Below are positions 33,901-42,622 of a stretch of 64,000 bases of DNA, piece by piece (the stretch's first letter is position 1; each line of letters opens with the position of its first letter). The notes below the pieces were generated by a model. It did no database searches. It had not been told where the DNA came from and was given only the letters and a program-made list of their open reading frames with translations. Both the position numbers and the translations under genes were made by a program. The DNA comes from Schistosoma haematobium (Eukaryota; Platyhelminthes; Trematoda; Strigeidida; Schistosomatidae): positions 3,264,450 through 3,328,449 of the forward strand of contig NC_067200.1 in NCBI RefSeq assembly GCF_000699445.3. Reading direction: 5' to 3'.

Positions 33901-35754
33901 AACTTAAGATCTAGAAAATAAAGAATGTATGTGTCATCATGACTGAGTTTGAGCAGTCATACAACAGTAGACTAACAGCGCAGAGTCCAACCAAGTGATC
34001 TATACTTATTAATACACATAAAACTAAAAATCTATGACTTCATAGACTGAAGCTACATCTCGGCCTGTTCATCTCTAGTTTTATTTACCCTGAAGTCAAG
34101 ATTAAATGTCGAGGTAGGCGATTTGGGCATACATAACAACACATGTGTCAGTTAACTTGGTCGATGAAGAATCACAAACTTATTCCCCGATTTCCCCAGT
34201 ATAATTCCAGTATTCCTAATACATGGACTTATTATGAGTAAAACTCAGAATAAGAAACAAATTTAGTCCATGACGAGTATAAAATGGGAAATTAAGAATT
34301 ACATATAAGTTAATATTCATATGGTCATGAGTAAATAAAACTACGCCACTGTGAATGATTTTGAATAACACCGGTCGAGATATTCAGTCACTAAAGATAA
34401 TTCCCAGGATTTAACGAACAGGTTTACACTTAATAGGATGACTTAGAGCACCAGTCAAAAGCATTTTCAGATGCCATGTCTTGTTCGGTGAGACTAGGAC
34501 TTATGGTAGAATAAAACGAGATTTAAGACGTCAAGTTTTGAATTTCGGAGCAAGAGCGAATCATCATAGTTAAAAAGCATTTAGTCGTCAAAGATGACCT
34601 TATTCTGTGACGAAAATGCTAATCACTAACCCCAAATTGTCCGAGTCCTAATTCTATTTCCCCACATTGACATATAGCTTTCAACTAGGAGTAATTGGTT
34701 GAATTTTATTGAGGTCATTGTAACATCGCTCAAACGTCACTAATAAATGATAGTCTCACTACTAAAATTTACAACCGACAGATATTCTGTGGTGAGACCA
34801 GACGGTCAAGATATCATTCAAAATAGGTTTCCCGAGGGAGTTCTGCAAATGAATGGACAAACAAGGATCATTCAAATGAGACCTAGAACAAAAACACACT
34901 AACCCCGTATCTTCCACCTAAAACCACAATAAAAATAACATTGACATAAGCTGAACTACCAGTAAGCTGAAAGCTAATCAATTTCAATTCAACTGAATCT
35001 GGACGGAATAGCTCTCGCTTAATTGGCTTTTGTATCTAGTAATAGTGGATCACCGAGGCCTTCAGGTATGATTCTTGGTATATTTAACAATAAAAGGAAA
35101 AATATTGGTAAAGTATACTGATATCATTGAGTCCTTAAGTATGTCTTTTTTTCGACTGTTGGAAATTCTTTTCGACTACCTCAACCAGCAATGAATTCTA
35201 GATTTTGACCACTTATGAAGAGCAGAATGTGTGCCTACAGATCATTCTGCTATGCTGTCTCTAACTTCTGAGTGTTAATCATATGGTTGGTGTTAGGACT
35301 GTGTTTATCTAGGTATTTGAGGCAATGTCTTGGAGTCTCTAGGATGCGATAAGCCAGTAGAAGGTCACCTATTAGGCACCTATACTTTTGAAAGGTAAAA
35401 TACATATTGAGACGCTAGGTGATAAAGGTGATCATAACACAAAGTTCAAAACACATCTGGAAGTAAGACGTGTACACGTCTCAGAATATAACGTTATAAC
35501 CTGAGCAAAATACAACACTAATAAAAATGTGGGAGGCCTTAGGCAATACACAATCGTTGGAAAAATCCAAACTTAGGGGTTAACATTCACAAAACATGAA
35601 ATGTCTAAGTTGAGGTTTATAGTGATCCACGTGTACTTCATACCTCCTGATGCATTCTCCAACCCTGCATAGAACAGGAGCTATAAGATATCCATTGATT
35701 CGCCCCATCTTCAGAGATTTTCTCTGTTTTCGGTTTAGACATATAGGCTCCCAT
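20563..35754 (-). CDS. PPM1G: Protein phosphatase PPM1G (PP2C family, metal-dependent Ser/Thr phosphatase), 7 exons
   Basis: Complete gene: exons 35644-35754, 28128-28424, 27941-28090, 27026-27186, 22369-22960, 21265-21576 and 20563-20973 join in phase to 2034 nt (677 residues plus TAA). It removes phosphate from Ser/Thr using two bound Mg/Mn ions; PPM1G is a nuclear PP2C linked to splicing factors and histones. The start [12 protein letters not shown] matches the family's MGAYLSQPNT N-terminus. SMQGWR lies at 29-34, DAHNC at 38-42 and the metal-binding YDGHGG at 58-63. A PPM1G-type acidic insert of almost only Asp and Glu (about 284-332) splits the catalytic domain. Then come [11 protein letters not shown] at 353-363, [15 protein letters not shown] at 396-401, [28 protein letters not shown] at 471-485 and [11 protein letters not shown] at 554-564. 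All expected acidic residues are present. It is longer than human (546) through Asn/Ser/Asp-rich loops and a Ser/Thr-rich C-tail. Divergent from ICT1, convergent with NUP155. Intron 1 (7.2 kb) and intron 4 (4.1 kb) are filled with LINE and SINE copies. Confidence 0.95.
21265..21576 (-). CDS. PPM1G: PPM1G exon 6
   Basis: Acceptor cttttacag; [18 protein letters not shown], then [20 protein letters not shown] with a metal-binding Asp. A lineage-specific Asn/Ser/Asp loop follows, then LTKICHE. Donor gtaaga. Confidence 0.94.
22369..22960 (-). CDS. PPM1G: PPM1G exon 5 (acidic insert and catalytic core)
   Basis: The acceptor ending at 22961 (TCTAG) keeps the frame; a competing acceptor 13 nt upstream (exon start 22973) would create an immediate stop. 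Encodes the Asp/Glu tract, [30 protein letters not shown] and [16 protein letters not shown]. Donor gtgaga. Confidence 0.9.
22685..22775. repeat. PPM1G: Trinucleotide-rich tract coding the acidic run
   Basis: Imperfect TCN/TCD triplets on the plus strand (GAN on the coding strand) give about 45 consecutive Asp/Glu residues in PPM1G. Likely length-polymorphic. Confidence 0.7.
23100..23222 (-). mobile_element. Sm-alpha-like SINE remnant
   Basis: Minus strand: TTAGGTGCTC (A-box side), GTATTCGATCC (B-box-like), then CCCCATAATAGGACAAAAT, which parallels the stem II and GAAA part of the hammerhead block at 18843-18861. Decayed; in PPM1G intron 4. Confidence 0.55.
23985..25031 (+). mobile_element. 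RTE-B LINE fragment (RT C-terminus to 3' tail)
   Basis: Starts at [10 protein letters not shown] (catalytic YADD changed, second Asp to Asn). It continues through [40 protein letters not shown] and [19 protein letters not shown] to a 3' UTR ending TTGTTACTGACTGACTG. In PPM1G intron 4, opposite strand. Confidence 0.88.
25190..25316 (+). repeat. Family-S short repeat, 3' end
   Basis: CTGCTTCGGTCTGGGCACCC, then TTGTACCAATATTTATGTG and TTCAAATAAATAAATAAAT. Only the last 125 bp is present. Confidence 0.75.
25604..25629. repeat. (AT)n microsatellite
   Basis: About 13 AT units in PPM1G intron 4. Confidence 0.9.
26440..26510 (+). mobile_element. Sm-alpha-like SINE, 3' half of hammerhead block
   Basis: AACGAAACGGCCATCCAATGCTTCCAAGT-type sequence: GAAA, a short GGCC stem III and an ATC triplet, without the CUGANGA half. 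Remnant. Confidence 0.6.
27026..27186 (-). CDS. PPM1G: PPM1G exon 4
   Basis: Encodes [20 protein letters not shown] and a Ser/Asp-rich linker ending NPVE; donor gtatgt, phase 2. Variable region, so identified by frame, splice sites and fit between exons 3 and 5. Confidence 0.75.
27318..27826 (+). mobile_element. Family-S short repeat, nearly full copy
   Basis: Runs from CCCCCCAATACCGTAGTACG through TTTACGAAATTGAGAGG, GTGGACACGGAGAGTCCAC and CACCTGCTTCGGTTTGGGCA to TGTGTTTAAATA, then passes into an (AT)n run. In PPM1G intron 3, opposite strand. Confidence 0.82.
27822..27902. repeat. Long (AT)n microsatellite
   Basis: About 40 uninterrupted AT units at the 3' end of a family-S copy, ending 38 bp from the PPM1G exon 3 donor. 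Confidence 0.95.
27941..28090 (-). CDS. PPM1G: PPM1G exon 3
   Basis: Follows a 37-bp micro-intron (28091-28127). Encodes [20 protein letters not shown] (acidic) and [16 protein letters not shown], equivalent to human MTIEELLTRYGQ. Donor gtaaga. Confidence 0.9.
28128..28424 (-). CDS. PPM1G: PPM1G exon 2
   Basis: Acceptor tgcttctag before GAT at 28424; [21 protein letters not shown] then DGHGG, the first metal-binding motif. Donor gtaagc at 28127. Phase 0 at both ends. Confidence 0.95.
28645..29363 (-). mobile_element. RTE-B LINE, 3' part (continues at 29880 beyond a short-repeat insertion)
   Basis: Minus-strand copy from the CAGTCAGTTACAACGT tail up to the region equivalent to 54377 in the copy at 52960-55262. 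The same element resumes at 29880, so the family-S repeat at 29364-29855 was inserted into it. PPM1G intron 1. Confidence 0.8.
29364..29855 (-). mobile_element. Family-S short repeat inserted in RTE-B
   Basis: Minus strand; tail (TTTA)n at 29364, ACCACCTGCTTCGGTCTGGG and GGTGTTGTTTACGAAAATGA, ending at the head AAATGCCCCCAAACGCCCTG. It splits an RTE-B copy. Confidence 0.82.
29880..30775 (-). mobile_element. RTE-B LINE, RT domain fragment
   Basis: Minus-strand reading gives [20 protein letters not shown] (YADD box changed to YMDH) and [20 protein letters not shown]. Further upstream are [20 protein letters not shown] and similar blocks. Frames are broken. Confidence 0.8.
30882..31372 (-). mobile_element. 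Family-S short repeat
   Basis: Minus-strand copy with (TTTA)n tail at its low-coordinate end and head CCCCAAATGCCCTGGTACGG at 31350-31372. Confidence 0.8.
31494..32832 (-). mobile_element. RTE-B LINE 3' part, split by an RTE-C insertion; perfect 14-bp TSD
   Basis: RTE-B segments 31494-31753 and 32670-32832 flank the RTE-C copy. AAATTTATTGATTT occurs at 31480-31493 and 32833-32846 as target-site duplication. The 5' truncation point is at AGGGGCGGCCAAACCAAAAC. In PPM1G intron 1. Confidence 0.9.
31754..32669 (-). mobile_element. RTE-C LINE, 916 bp, nested inside RTE-B; perfect 12-bp TSD
   Basis: GCCATTGTGATC at 31742-31753 and 32670-32681 flank it exactly. Minus-strand reading: [60 protein letters not shown], then [20 protein letters not shown] with one shift. 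The tail is (AAAT)n after TTGTACCAATATTTATGTG. Confidence 0.92.
33188..33798 (+). mobile_element. Family-S short repeat carrying an RTE-B tail insertion
   Basis: Head CCCCCAAATGCCCTGGTACG to tail TTATGTTCAAATAATAATA. ATGATGAA at 33180-33187 and 33799-33806 may be its TSD. It is interrupted at 33604-33699. Confidence 0.8.
33604..33699 (+). mobile_element. RTE-B LINE, 96-bp 3' end with 12-bp TSD
   Basis: GTCCATCTTGTTGTGTTTAT through CTACGTTGTAGCTGACTGAC. Flanked by TGCTCTAAGCAC (33592-33603) and TGCTCTGAGCAC (33700-33711), one mismatch. Confidence 0.85.
33930..34520 (-). mobile_element. Old RTE-B remnants
   Basis: Two strongly decayed minus-strand pieces (about 33930-34200 and 34360-34520), recognisable by reverse complements of TAGATCACTTGGTTGGACTC and ACAAGACATGGCATCTG. 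Confidence 0.45.
34521..35643 (-). other. PPM1G: PPM1G intron 1, unassigned part
   Basis: About 1.1 kb of intron next to exon 1. No family seen elsewhere in the window was recognised. Confidence 0.5.
35644..35754 (-). CDS. PPM1G: PPM1G exon 1 (start codon)
   Basis: ATG at 35754-35752 opens 37 codons starting [17 protein letters not shown] and ending [10 protein letters not shown], with donor gtatga at 35643. It is identified by the conserved MGAY start and MQGWR block that must precede DAHNC in PP2C-gamma. The 5' UTR shows CAATTTCAG just upstream, a possible trans-splice acceptor. Confidence 0.93.
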
Positions 35755-35929
35755 GCTTGTCTATGCAATAGACAACCTCCCTGAAATTGGCGCGTTAAGT
35801 TTGAGGGAACTTCGGAAGAGAAAAACACTCTCAAAAATCCATCTTGTTTAATGCGCGATGGACTTTGGAAATTCTTGAGTCAACAATAGATAATAATAAC
35901 TCGAAAGTGTTTAAATGTTCTTAAGTGCA

Positions 35930-36084
35930 TTAATTTCATTCTCCTTGTGAATTAACTTTGATTTCGTGTACTTATTGAATTACAAGCATACCTGGTCGAG
36001 TTTAGCTTGAACTATTTCCGTTAAAGTTTGAAATTTTCTTCAAATTTGTTTTATGTTATCCTTTTTTGTTGATTATCATACCAG
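35930..36084 (+). mobile_element. CR1-type 5' UTR, possibly the displaced head of the second CR1 copy
   Basis: TTACAAGCATACCTGGTCGA and TTCCGTTAAAGTTTGAAATT mirror CATCGAAGCATACTTGGTCG and TTAGTTAAGGTTTGAAAATC at 36300-36350. It is either a tandem 5' monomer or the 5' UTR of the CR1 copy whose ORF1 resumes at 40426. Confidence 0.6.
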
Positions 36085-36400
36085 TGATTACCTTGTGCAT
36101 TTTGTTGATGCTTTTCCATTATATCCTGAACAACGCGCGCTCTATTTAAAAGGACAGTGGTATTCTTTCTCGTTGAGTTAATTAACTGTTTTGATCGTAA
36201 ATTACGCATCAAAACTACTGTTTATACTTTAATTGCATCTACCCCAGTTAAAGTGATATTTTATTGAGTTTTTCGATTTTGCTTCTGTGTATTTATTGCA
36301 TCGAAGCATACTTGGTCGACTTTTACTTGGTTTATTTAGTTAAGGTTTGAAAATCCTTTTACATATCCTGTTTTTGTCACCGTTCTAGTTGATTTTCAAG

Positions 36401-37596
36401 ATGGCTCGGTCTACTCATAAATGTGGACAACCATACTGCTTATTTCCCGTGGATGAAGGGATGCAATGTGATGAGTGTAATAAGTGGTTCCATAAGATGT
36501 GCACCCGATTAAGCCCCACTGCATATAAAAGGTGCTCAAAGCCCAACTCTCATTGGCTTTGTAGTTTTTGTTGCTCGAGCAAAACATTGCTTATCCAGGA
36601 AGCAATTAGTCTCCTGGTGTTGGCTAATAAGAAGGTGGATGAGGGCTGTACTGATAACATTGGTACGGATGGCGAAGATTGCGTTAGTGTCGTAAGTGCT
36701 ATCACGGCGCAAGCTAGACATCTACCTGTGCAACCCGCAGTTAAACGTTCTCCCCGAAACGATCAGTGAGTGACACGTCATTAGACGTTGGTGGCCACAT
36801 TGCTACAGCAGCAACCGGTGACCCAGATAAAACAATTACTGTCCCGAGTTGTTCTAATGTAGACGTTTCGTCTGATGGAAAATGGATGACGCGAAAACGC
36901 AGAAGAGTAGGAAAGATAGCTAAAACTAAGGACTGTTTACTTGGTAAGTCCTTGGTGGACTCTCAGACCAATCCGCCAAAGTCTCATAGTAAAGCTTCGT
37001 CTGACATTGTTGTTAGTCATTCGCTTGACTCCCAGGACTCTGTTAAAATAAAAACTAATCGTAAGCTACCAGTAGTTAAAATACAGGATCTAACGTCACG
37101 GTCGAAAGCTGTGAACACAGTTTCAAAAGAAGCTAAACCCATCCCTAGTTTAATTATTTGGAATCTAGAGGAGTCGAAAGACAACGACCCTGCTAAAAGA
37201 CACGCACATGACCTGCAGTTAGTGGAGTCTGTGGTGAGGAATGTACTACCTGAAGAGGTTTCAGGGGTACATATTACAAAAGTAATACGACTTGGTAAAT
37301 GGGTTGGAGGCGAGACCCAACCAAGAAGGATCCTGAAGCTGGTTCTCGGGAGTTTCGAAGAAAGAGACATATTATTGAAAAGCGCACTAAAAACTCGTGC
37401 CTCAAATATCCGTATTCGACCAGATTGGCCGCTTGAGGATCGAATCAAGTGGAAGAATGCTCTTACGGAGTTGAGGACTCGCAAATTAAATGGCGAAAAT
37501 AACCTTACCATTAAGGGTTTTCGGGTAGTCAGGTCTTGGAAGCCAATGCTTCCGAGGCCTGTATGGGTAGAACGATTGATCTCCAAAACACCTTAA
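36401..37596 (+). CDS. CR1-1 ORF1: PHD-finger protein, one frame break at 36752
   Basis: ATG at 36401 (MARSTHKCGQPYC). A PHD-type zinc finger follows: CGQPYC, CDECNKWFHKMC, then HWLCSFCC, a C4HC3-like spacing usual for CR1 ORF1. The frame stops at 36769. A second frame, open from 36766, continues with KRKRRRVGKIAK-like basic residues and a region PSLIIWNLEES...VVRNVLPEEV...RRILKLVLGSF that resembles the RRM-like domain of LINE ORF1 proteins. The two frames meet at a run of four C at 36752-36755. ORF1 overlaps the ORF2 start region. The role is nucleic-acid binding in the LINE RNP, by family inference. Confidence 0.82.
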
Positions 37597-40366
37597 GTGT
37601 GTGCTACACGAACGCTCGTAGTCTTAGAAATAAAACGTCCGAGCTAAGTCTGATGGTGCAAGAATTATGTCCCGATATAATCGTTGTTACAGAAACTTGG
37701 TTCACCGTTGATATAGACTGTTCTCCTTTCATTGCTGGTTATATCTGTATCAGAAGTGATAGAGTTTCAAGTCGCAAGGGGGAGGTATAATATTTTACGT
37801 TAGGGATCACTTTCGTATACAATCAACCATATTGGAGGCTCATATCAGTGGCACATGTGAGGTTGCATGTTGCAAGATTAAATCTAGAAATGGGTTAGTG
37901 ACTATAGGGGAATATACCGTAGTCCGTCTTGTCTGGCTGACGACTTTATCCTAAGACACATCTGTTCTTGGAGTATGGCAGAATGTTGTCTCATCATTGG
38001 GGACTTCAACGCACCGCATATCAACTGGATAGAGCTTACAGCTCCAGGTAGTGGTTTCGATAGCGACCTTTTATCTACCGTTATTCAGTGTGCACTTGTA
38101 CAATGTATCACGAAACCGACACATATTGATTTGCAACATGTTCCGTCACTGCTGGACCTCGCCCTCACCCACCACTCTGAGGATGTCTTTGATATCCAGC
38201 ACCTTCCTCCACTAGTGAACAGTGATCACGTTGTAATTCACTTTAAGTTTAGGACGCATGGTATACAATTCGTATCTGCTCCACCCCGTCCCAATATCTG
38301 GCGAGCTAATATTCCGGAAATCAGAAACCGTGCTATCTTGACCGATTGGTCAGTCGACGCGGATGGATTGATCGAAGATGAATGGAATAAGTTTAAGGCT
38401 ACATTCGAGTCCGTAACGTCGCCGTTTATCCCATGGTCAGCACGTAAGCTATCACATTGCCCTCCATGGATTAATAAGGAAACCCGGAAGCTGTTAAAGC
38501 GTAGGAAACATTTCTGGGACTTATTCTTGTTGACAGGTCATGCACCATTTAAGCGTGAGTATCAAAAATACCGTAATATCTGTAAGAAAACCATAGCGAA
38601 ATCCCGTACCACTTACGAACGACAGTTAGTATATGATAGCCGTACTTGTCCGAAACGATTGTTTTCGTATGTTAAACGGCAAATGAAACGTAGTGATGGT
38701 ATTCCCCGTTGCTGTTACACGAAAATTCAGAATTACTAGCTGAATCAGATCGAGCAAAAGCTGAGACTTTTTCAGATTATTTTAGCGAAGTCTTCTCTAC
38801 GTTTATTGTAACAAGTACTTGTCCCACTCACACCGAGATACCAACCATTGAATCTGTACAGGTGACTGAGGAAACTGTCCTTCCGTTGATAACTAACCTC
38901 AAACCTGGTAAGATACCGGGCCCTGACGGGTTACATCCACGGTTGCTATCATCTCTTGCGGACATTATTTCAAAACCGCTTGCGACACTCTTCAACATGT
39001 CCCTCTCACTCGCTCAACTCCCTAGAGATTGGAAGGACGCTATAGTTAGTCCTATATTTAAGGACGGTCAGCGACAGATAGTATCTAACTACCGGCCTGT
39101 CAGTCTAACTAGCATAGTCGTTAAGTTACTCGAAAAGATAATTCGGGTTAGGTTGCTAAGCCACATAGATTCACACAATCTGTTAGCTCCTGAGCAACAC
39201 GGATTTCGTAACAAGCGTTCTTGCTTGACTAACTTGCTTATTGCGAGGGAGGATTGGACAGCAGCCCTAGATCACGGTCTGTCTGTCGACGTGATATTCA
39301 TAGATTTTAGCAAAGCGTTTGACAAGGTTTCACACGTAGGTCTTATGCAGAAGCTCACGAGCTTCGGAATAATAGGTACTGTACATAAGTGGATAGGAAA
39401 TTTCTTATGTGACCGCAGACAGAGAGTTAGGGTCAATGGAACGCTATCCGATTGGAAGCCGGTCAAAAGTGGTGTACCCCAAGGCACCATCTTAGGCCCT
39501 CTGCTCTTCCTTCTCTACGTTAATGAGTTACCACTGTTACTTAGGTCGTCAACATTATTGTTTGCAGATGATGTAAAAATCTGGAGAACAATAAAAAGTG
39601 CGGCTGATCATGTGGATCTTCAAGCTGACTTAGACGATTTAGTTGGATGGGCTCGAGAGTGGGGCTTAGAAATCAATGCTAGGAAGAGTGTACTAATGCA
39701 CGTCGGTCACGGTAATAGTTACCGTTACACTATTGAGGGTAAACCTCTTCCATGCGTTCAAGAGCATAAGGACTTAGGAGTAATATTAAGTCATGACTTA
39801 AAAACAACTGCGCATTGCAAAGCAGCCGCTGTCAAAGGTTTTCGTGCGTTATGGTCACTTCGCCGAGCGTTCAAATCTTTTGACGAGGAAACGTTTCGAA
39901 TTTTATATCCCATATATGTTAGACCACATTTAGAGTACTGTATCCAAGCAGCTAGCCCGTGTCTAGTAAAGGATACTAACTCCCTTGAGCGTGTCCAGCG
40001 TGTGGGAACGAAATTAGTGAAGGGTCTTTCTAGACTTCCTTACGATGAGCGCTTAAAGCGCCTAAATCTTTTCCCCTTGTCGTATCGTAGGACACGAGGT
40101 GACCTTATACTGGCATTTCGTATCTTTAATTATGATTTGGGTGTTAATATGTCTTATCTTTTTGCTCCTCCAGCACTAATAATCTCCGAGGTCATAGCAA
40201 GAAGGTTCATAAACCACGATCTAATAAACTTAAAGTGGGATCCCGTTTTTCTCATCGAGTAGTCAATCATTGGAACGCCTTACCCGAACAAGTGGTATCA
40301 GCCCCATCAGTGAATACTTTCAAGGAAAAGCTGGACCTTCACTGGAAAGCAATGTGCCAGGATTAA
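37590..40366 (+). pseudogene. CR1-1 ORF2: endonuclease-reverse transcriptase, four single-base frame breaks
   Basis: APE-type endonuclease blocks: VCYTNARSLRNK, DIIVVTETWF, then after breaks near 37784 (G5) and 37909 (G4) YRSPSCLADDF, IIGDFNAPHINW and NSDHVVIHF. A break near 38705 (C4) leads into the reverse transcriptase: TGKIPGPDG-type GKIPGPDGLHP, NYRPVSLTS, EQHGFRNKRSC, FIDFSKAFDKVSH, GVPQGTILGPLLFLLY and the catalytic FADDVKIW at 39561. The RT frame closes at 40262 after a T5 run, and the family C-terminus (HRVVNHWNALPEQVV ... CQD) continues in another frame to TAA at 40364-40366. A LINE retrotransposition enzyme; the domain residues visible are intact. Confidence 0.9.
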
Positions 40367-40675
40367 CACAGGTTCATCAACCTACTATCCTTATTACTGA
40401 AGACTGAAGACTGAAGACTGAAAATGTTCGGCTCTACTTATAAATGTGGAAAGCCAAATTGCTTCTTCCCTATGGAGGAAGGAAGGCAATGAGATGAGTT
40501 CAAAACACGGTTCTACAAGATGTGTACTACTTTATATCCCACCGCATAAAAACATTTTCGGAATCTAACTCTCATTGCCTGTTGTTTTTGCTGTTCTACT
40601 TAGACATTACTGCCCCAAGAGAAACTAGCCTGTAGTGGTAAATGCATCCCCAAAATAAATAGTTCTGTAAGTCTT

Positions 40676-40972
40676 CGACATTTGGTGCTAACCACATTAT
40701 TTCTAGCGGACACATCTGGCCAAGGGCGCTAAGTTACGCATCCTCACCAAATCACGAGTGGGTACACCGTGCTACTCAACCCTTACAATCGCTAGCCAGC
40801 TTACACCAAACGCTTCTCAGGACATCGATGATATTCCAAATATATCTTCAAACCCCTTCACTTCTGACTTCTGATTTGACTGGGTTGACATACTTCAATC
40901 ATAAGTGTTAAGTGCAGAGGCGTTGTCAAACTCCTGATAACTGTGGCATCTTTAGGCCTTCTGACGTTGACC
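40676..40972 (+). mobile_element. Ty3/gypsy LTR fragment and primer-binding site, plus strand
   Basis: CAATCGCTAGCCAG, AATATATCTTCAA and GCGTTGTCAAAC...GGCATCTTTAGG parallel the reverse complement of 44005-44300. GGCCTTCTGACGTTGACC (40955-40972) sits at the PBS position. Inserted in CR1-2 ORF1. Confidence 0.6.
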
Positions 40973-41939
40973 AGAGTGAAATTTGATGAAGAATGAACTG
41001 GTAATGAACTGACAATGAAGAATGTCTCTGTGTAGTACGTGCTGTTACGAGATGTGTCGAACACTTAACTACGAAGCTGACAAAGGTGAAATCTGCTATG
41101 AGACAAATAAAAGGTGAAATATTACTGGATATTGCCGGTCACAGTCCCACAGTATTACCTTAAGACCTAGATAAAACCGTCACCAACCCAAATAGTTTCG
41201 ATGTGGCTGTTATGACTGAGGAGAAATGGACGATAATACGGAAATAATGAGAAAGAAAAATAGCAACAAATAGCGCTCATATGGTTAGAAAGTCTTTTGT
41301 AGGTACATTCTCGGGATCACATAATACTCCGCTCAAGTCCCATAGTGAGACAACACGTAACCCTATTGTGGTTGTAAAAAGTGTGATCTTGTGGAATTAT
41401 GGTCTACTATGATATTAGTACTGCTCCAATAATAGACCTAAATCCCATAATTGTAGATTTGTCATGATATAACTACCTAATCTATAAGATCTTACGTGGA
41501 AGTCACATAATCGTCTACACCAACTCACTACATCGTAACAAATACCAATACATGATGGAGAACAAGCTTAGGCTAGAGATAAGACAATATATTTAATATG
41601 AATAAAAGATATAAGGTAACATTTAGCAGGGGTCATGCCCCCATGCCATCAGCTCAACCCCAAATCTTTAGACTCTTTCTTCCAGCCCTCTTCATCGTTG
41701 GGTTTTTCTTCGTGTTAAATGTTGAATGTCTATTTCCCACATTGTCTAGTATTAGGGCTCAATGCCACTACAAGTTACCTACGGACTGGAAGCATGCAAT
41801 CGTCACTCCCATACATAAAACAGGATCAAGAAAACTTCCATAAAACTACGGACTTGTCAGCCTCTCTGTTGTCGCAGGTAAATTACCGGAACTAGTCAAG
41901 AAGACCATAATTACATTTGTTGAAACCAATAATCTGTAA

Positions 41940-42499
41940 AACTTGCTGAACATGGCACAACATGGTATTAGAAAGGGTCTATCCTGTACAACGAACCTCC
42001 TTATAGCTAGGGAGCTCTGGATTAATGCGCTAGACAACGGAAACTCAGTGGATGTTGTCCACATAGACTTCAGTAAGGCTTTTGAAAAGGTGCCAACTAA
42101 TAGACTACTACAAAAGTTGGAAAATCTTGGTATTGCTGGAACTCGTTTAAAATGGATTAAGGATTTACTAGTAGGTCGTAGACAGAAAGTAAGAATAAAT
42201 TCCAAGTGCTCCATATGGAGACCAGTACTTAGTGGAGCACCCCAAGGTTCCGTCCTAGATCCTTTACTTTTTATAATGTACGTTAATGATCTTACAAGTA
42301 TAGTACAGTCCCCAGTGTTATTATACGCTGACGATGTAAAAATCGGGCGAGTAATAACTGATGACAAAGACGCATTTACTCTTCAGGCGGACTTAAATAA
42401 TATGATAAACTGGTCTAAAGAGTGGCTGATGCCTATCAACTCGGAAAAGTGTGTCTACATGCACTTGGGGGATTCAAAGGTAAATACGTACAACATAGG
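41940..42499 (+). repeat. 560-bp tract identical to 46654-47213
   Basis: Line-by-line comparison finds no difference from the CR1-3 copy 4714 bp downstream, while flanks on both sides are only about 70-75 percent alike. Covers the RT core including YADDVKIG. Confidence 0.9.
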
Positions 42500-42622
42500 A
42501 GAAGTGGCTGTACCCATGGTCCGGTCTAACAATGATCTTGGAGTGAGATTGAGTCATGATCATAGGACCACAGCCCACTGCCTGGAGGTTGCAGCTAAGA
42601 TGTCTAGAACCCTGTAGGCTGA

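Larger units (their letters stand above)
36085..40425 (+). mobile_element. CR1-like LINE, near full length (CR1-1)
   Basis: 5' UTR, ORF1 (PHD finger plus RRM-like region), ORF2 (endonuclease, reverse transcriptase, C-terminal domain) and a (CTGAAGA)n-type tail at 40396-40421. Length about 4.3 kb. All five frame breaks fall at homopolymers. It lies head-to-head with PPM1G, its ORF1 start being about 650 bp from the PPM1G ATG. Confidence 0.9.

Noticed and set aside
35580..35834. 84-codon minus-strand frame as a separate gene
   Set aside because: The true coding frame here is PPM1G exon 1, read in another frame from the ATG at 35754.
37017..37586. 189-codon minus-strand frame
   Set aside because: Shadow of CR1-1 ORF1, whose plus-strand reading has recognisable domains.
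41846..42367. 173-codon minus-strand frame, repeated at 46566-47081
   Set aside because: Antisense of the CR1 RT core; it recurs only because the underlying DNA is duplicated.
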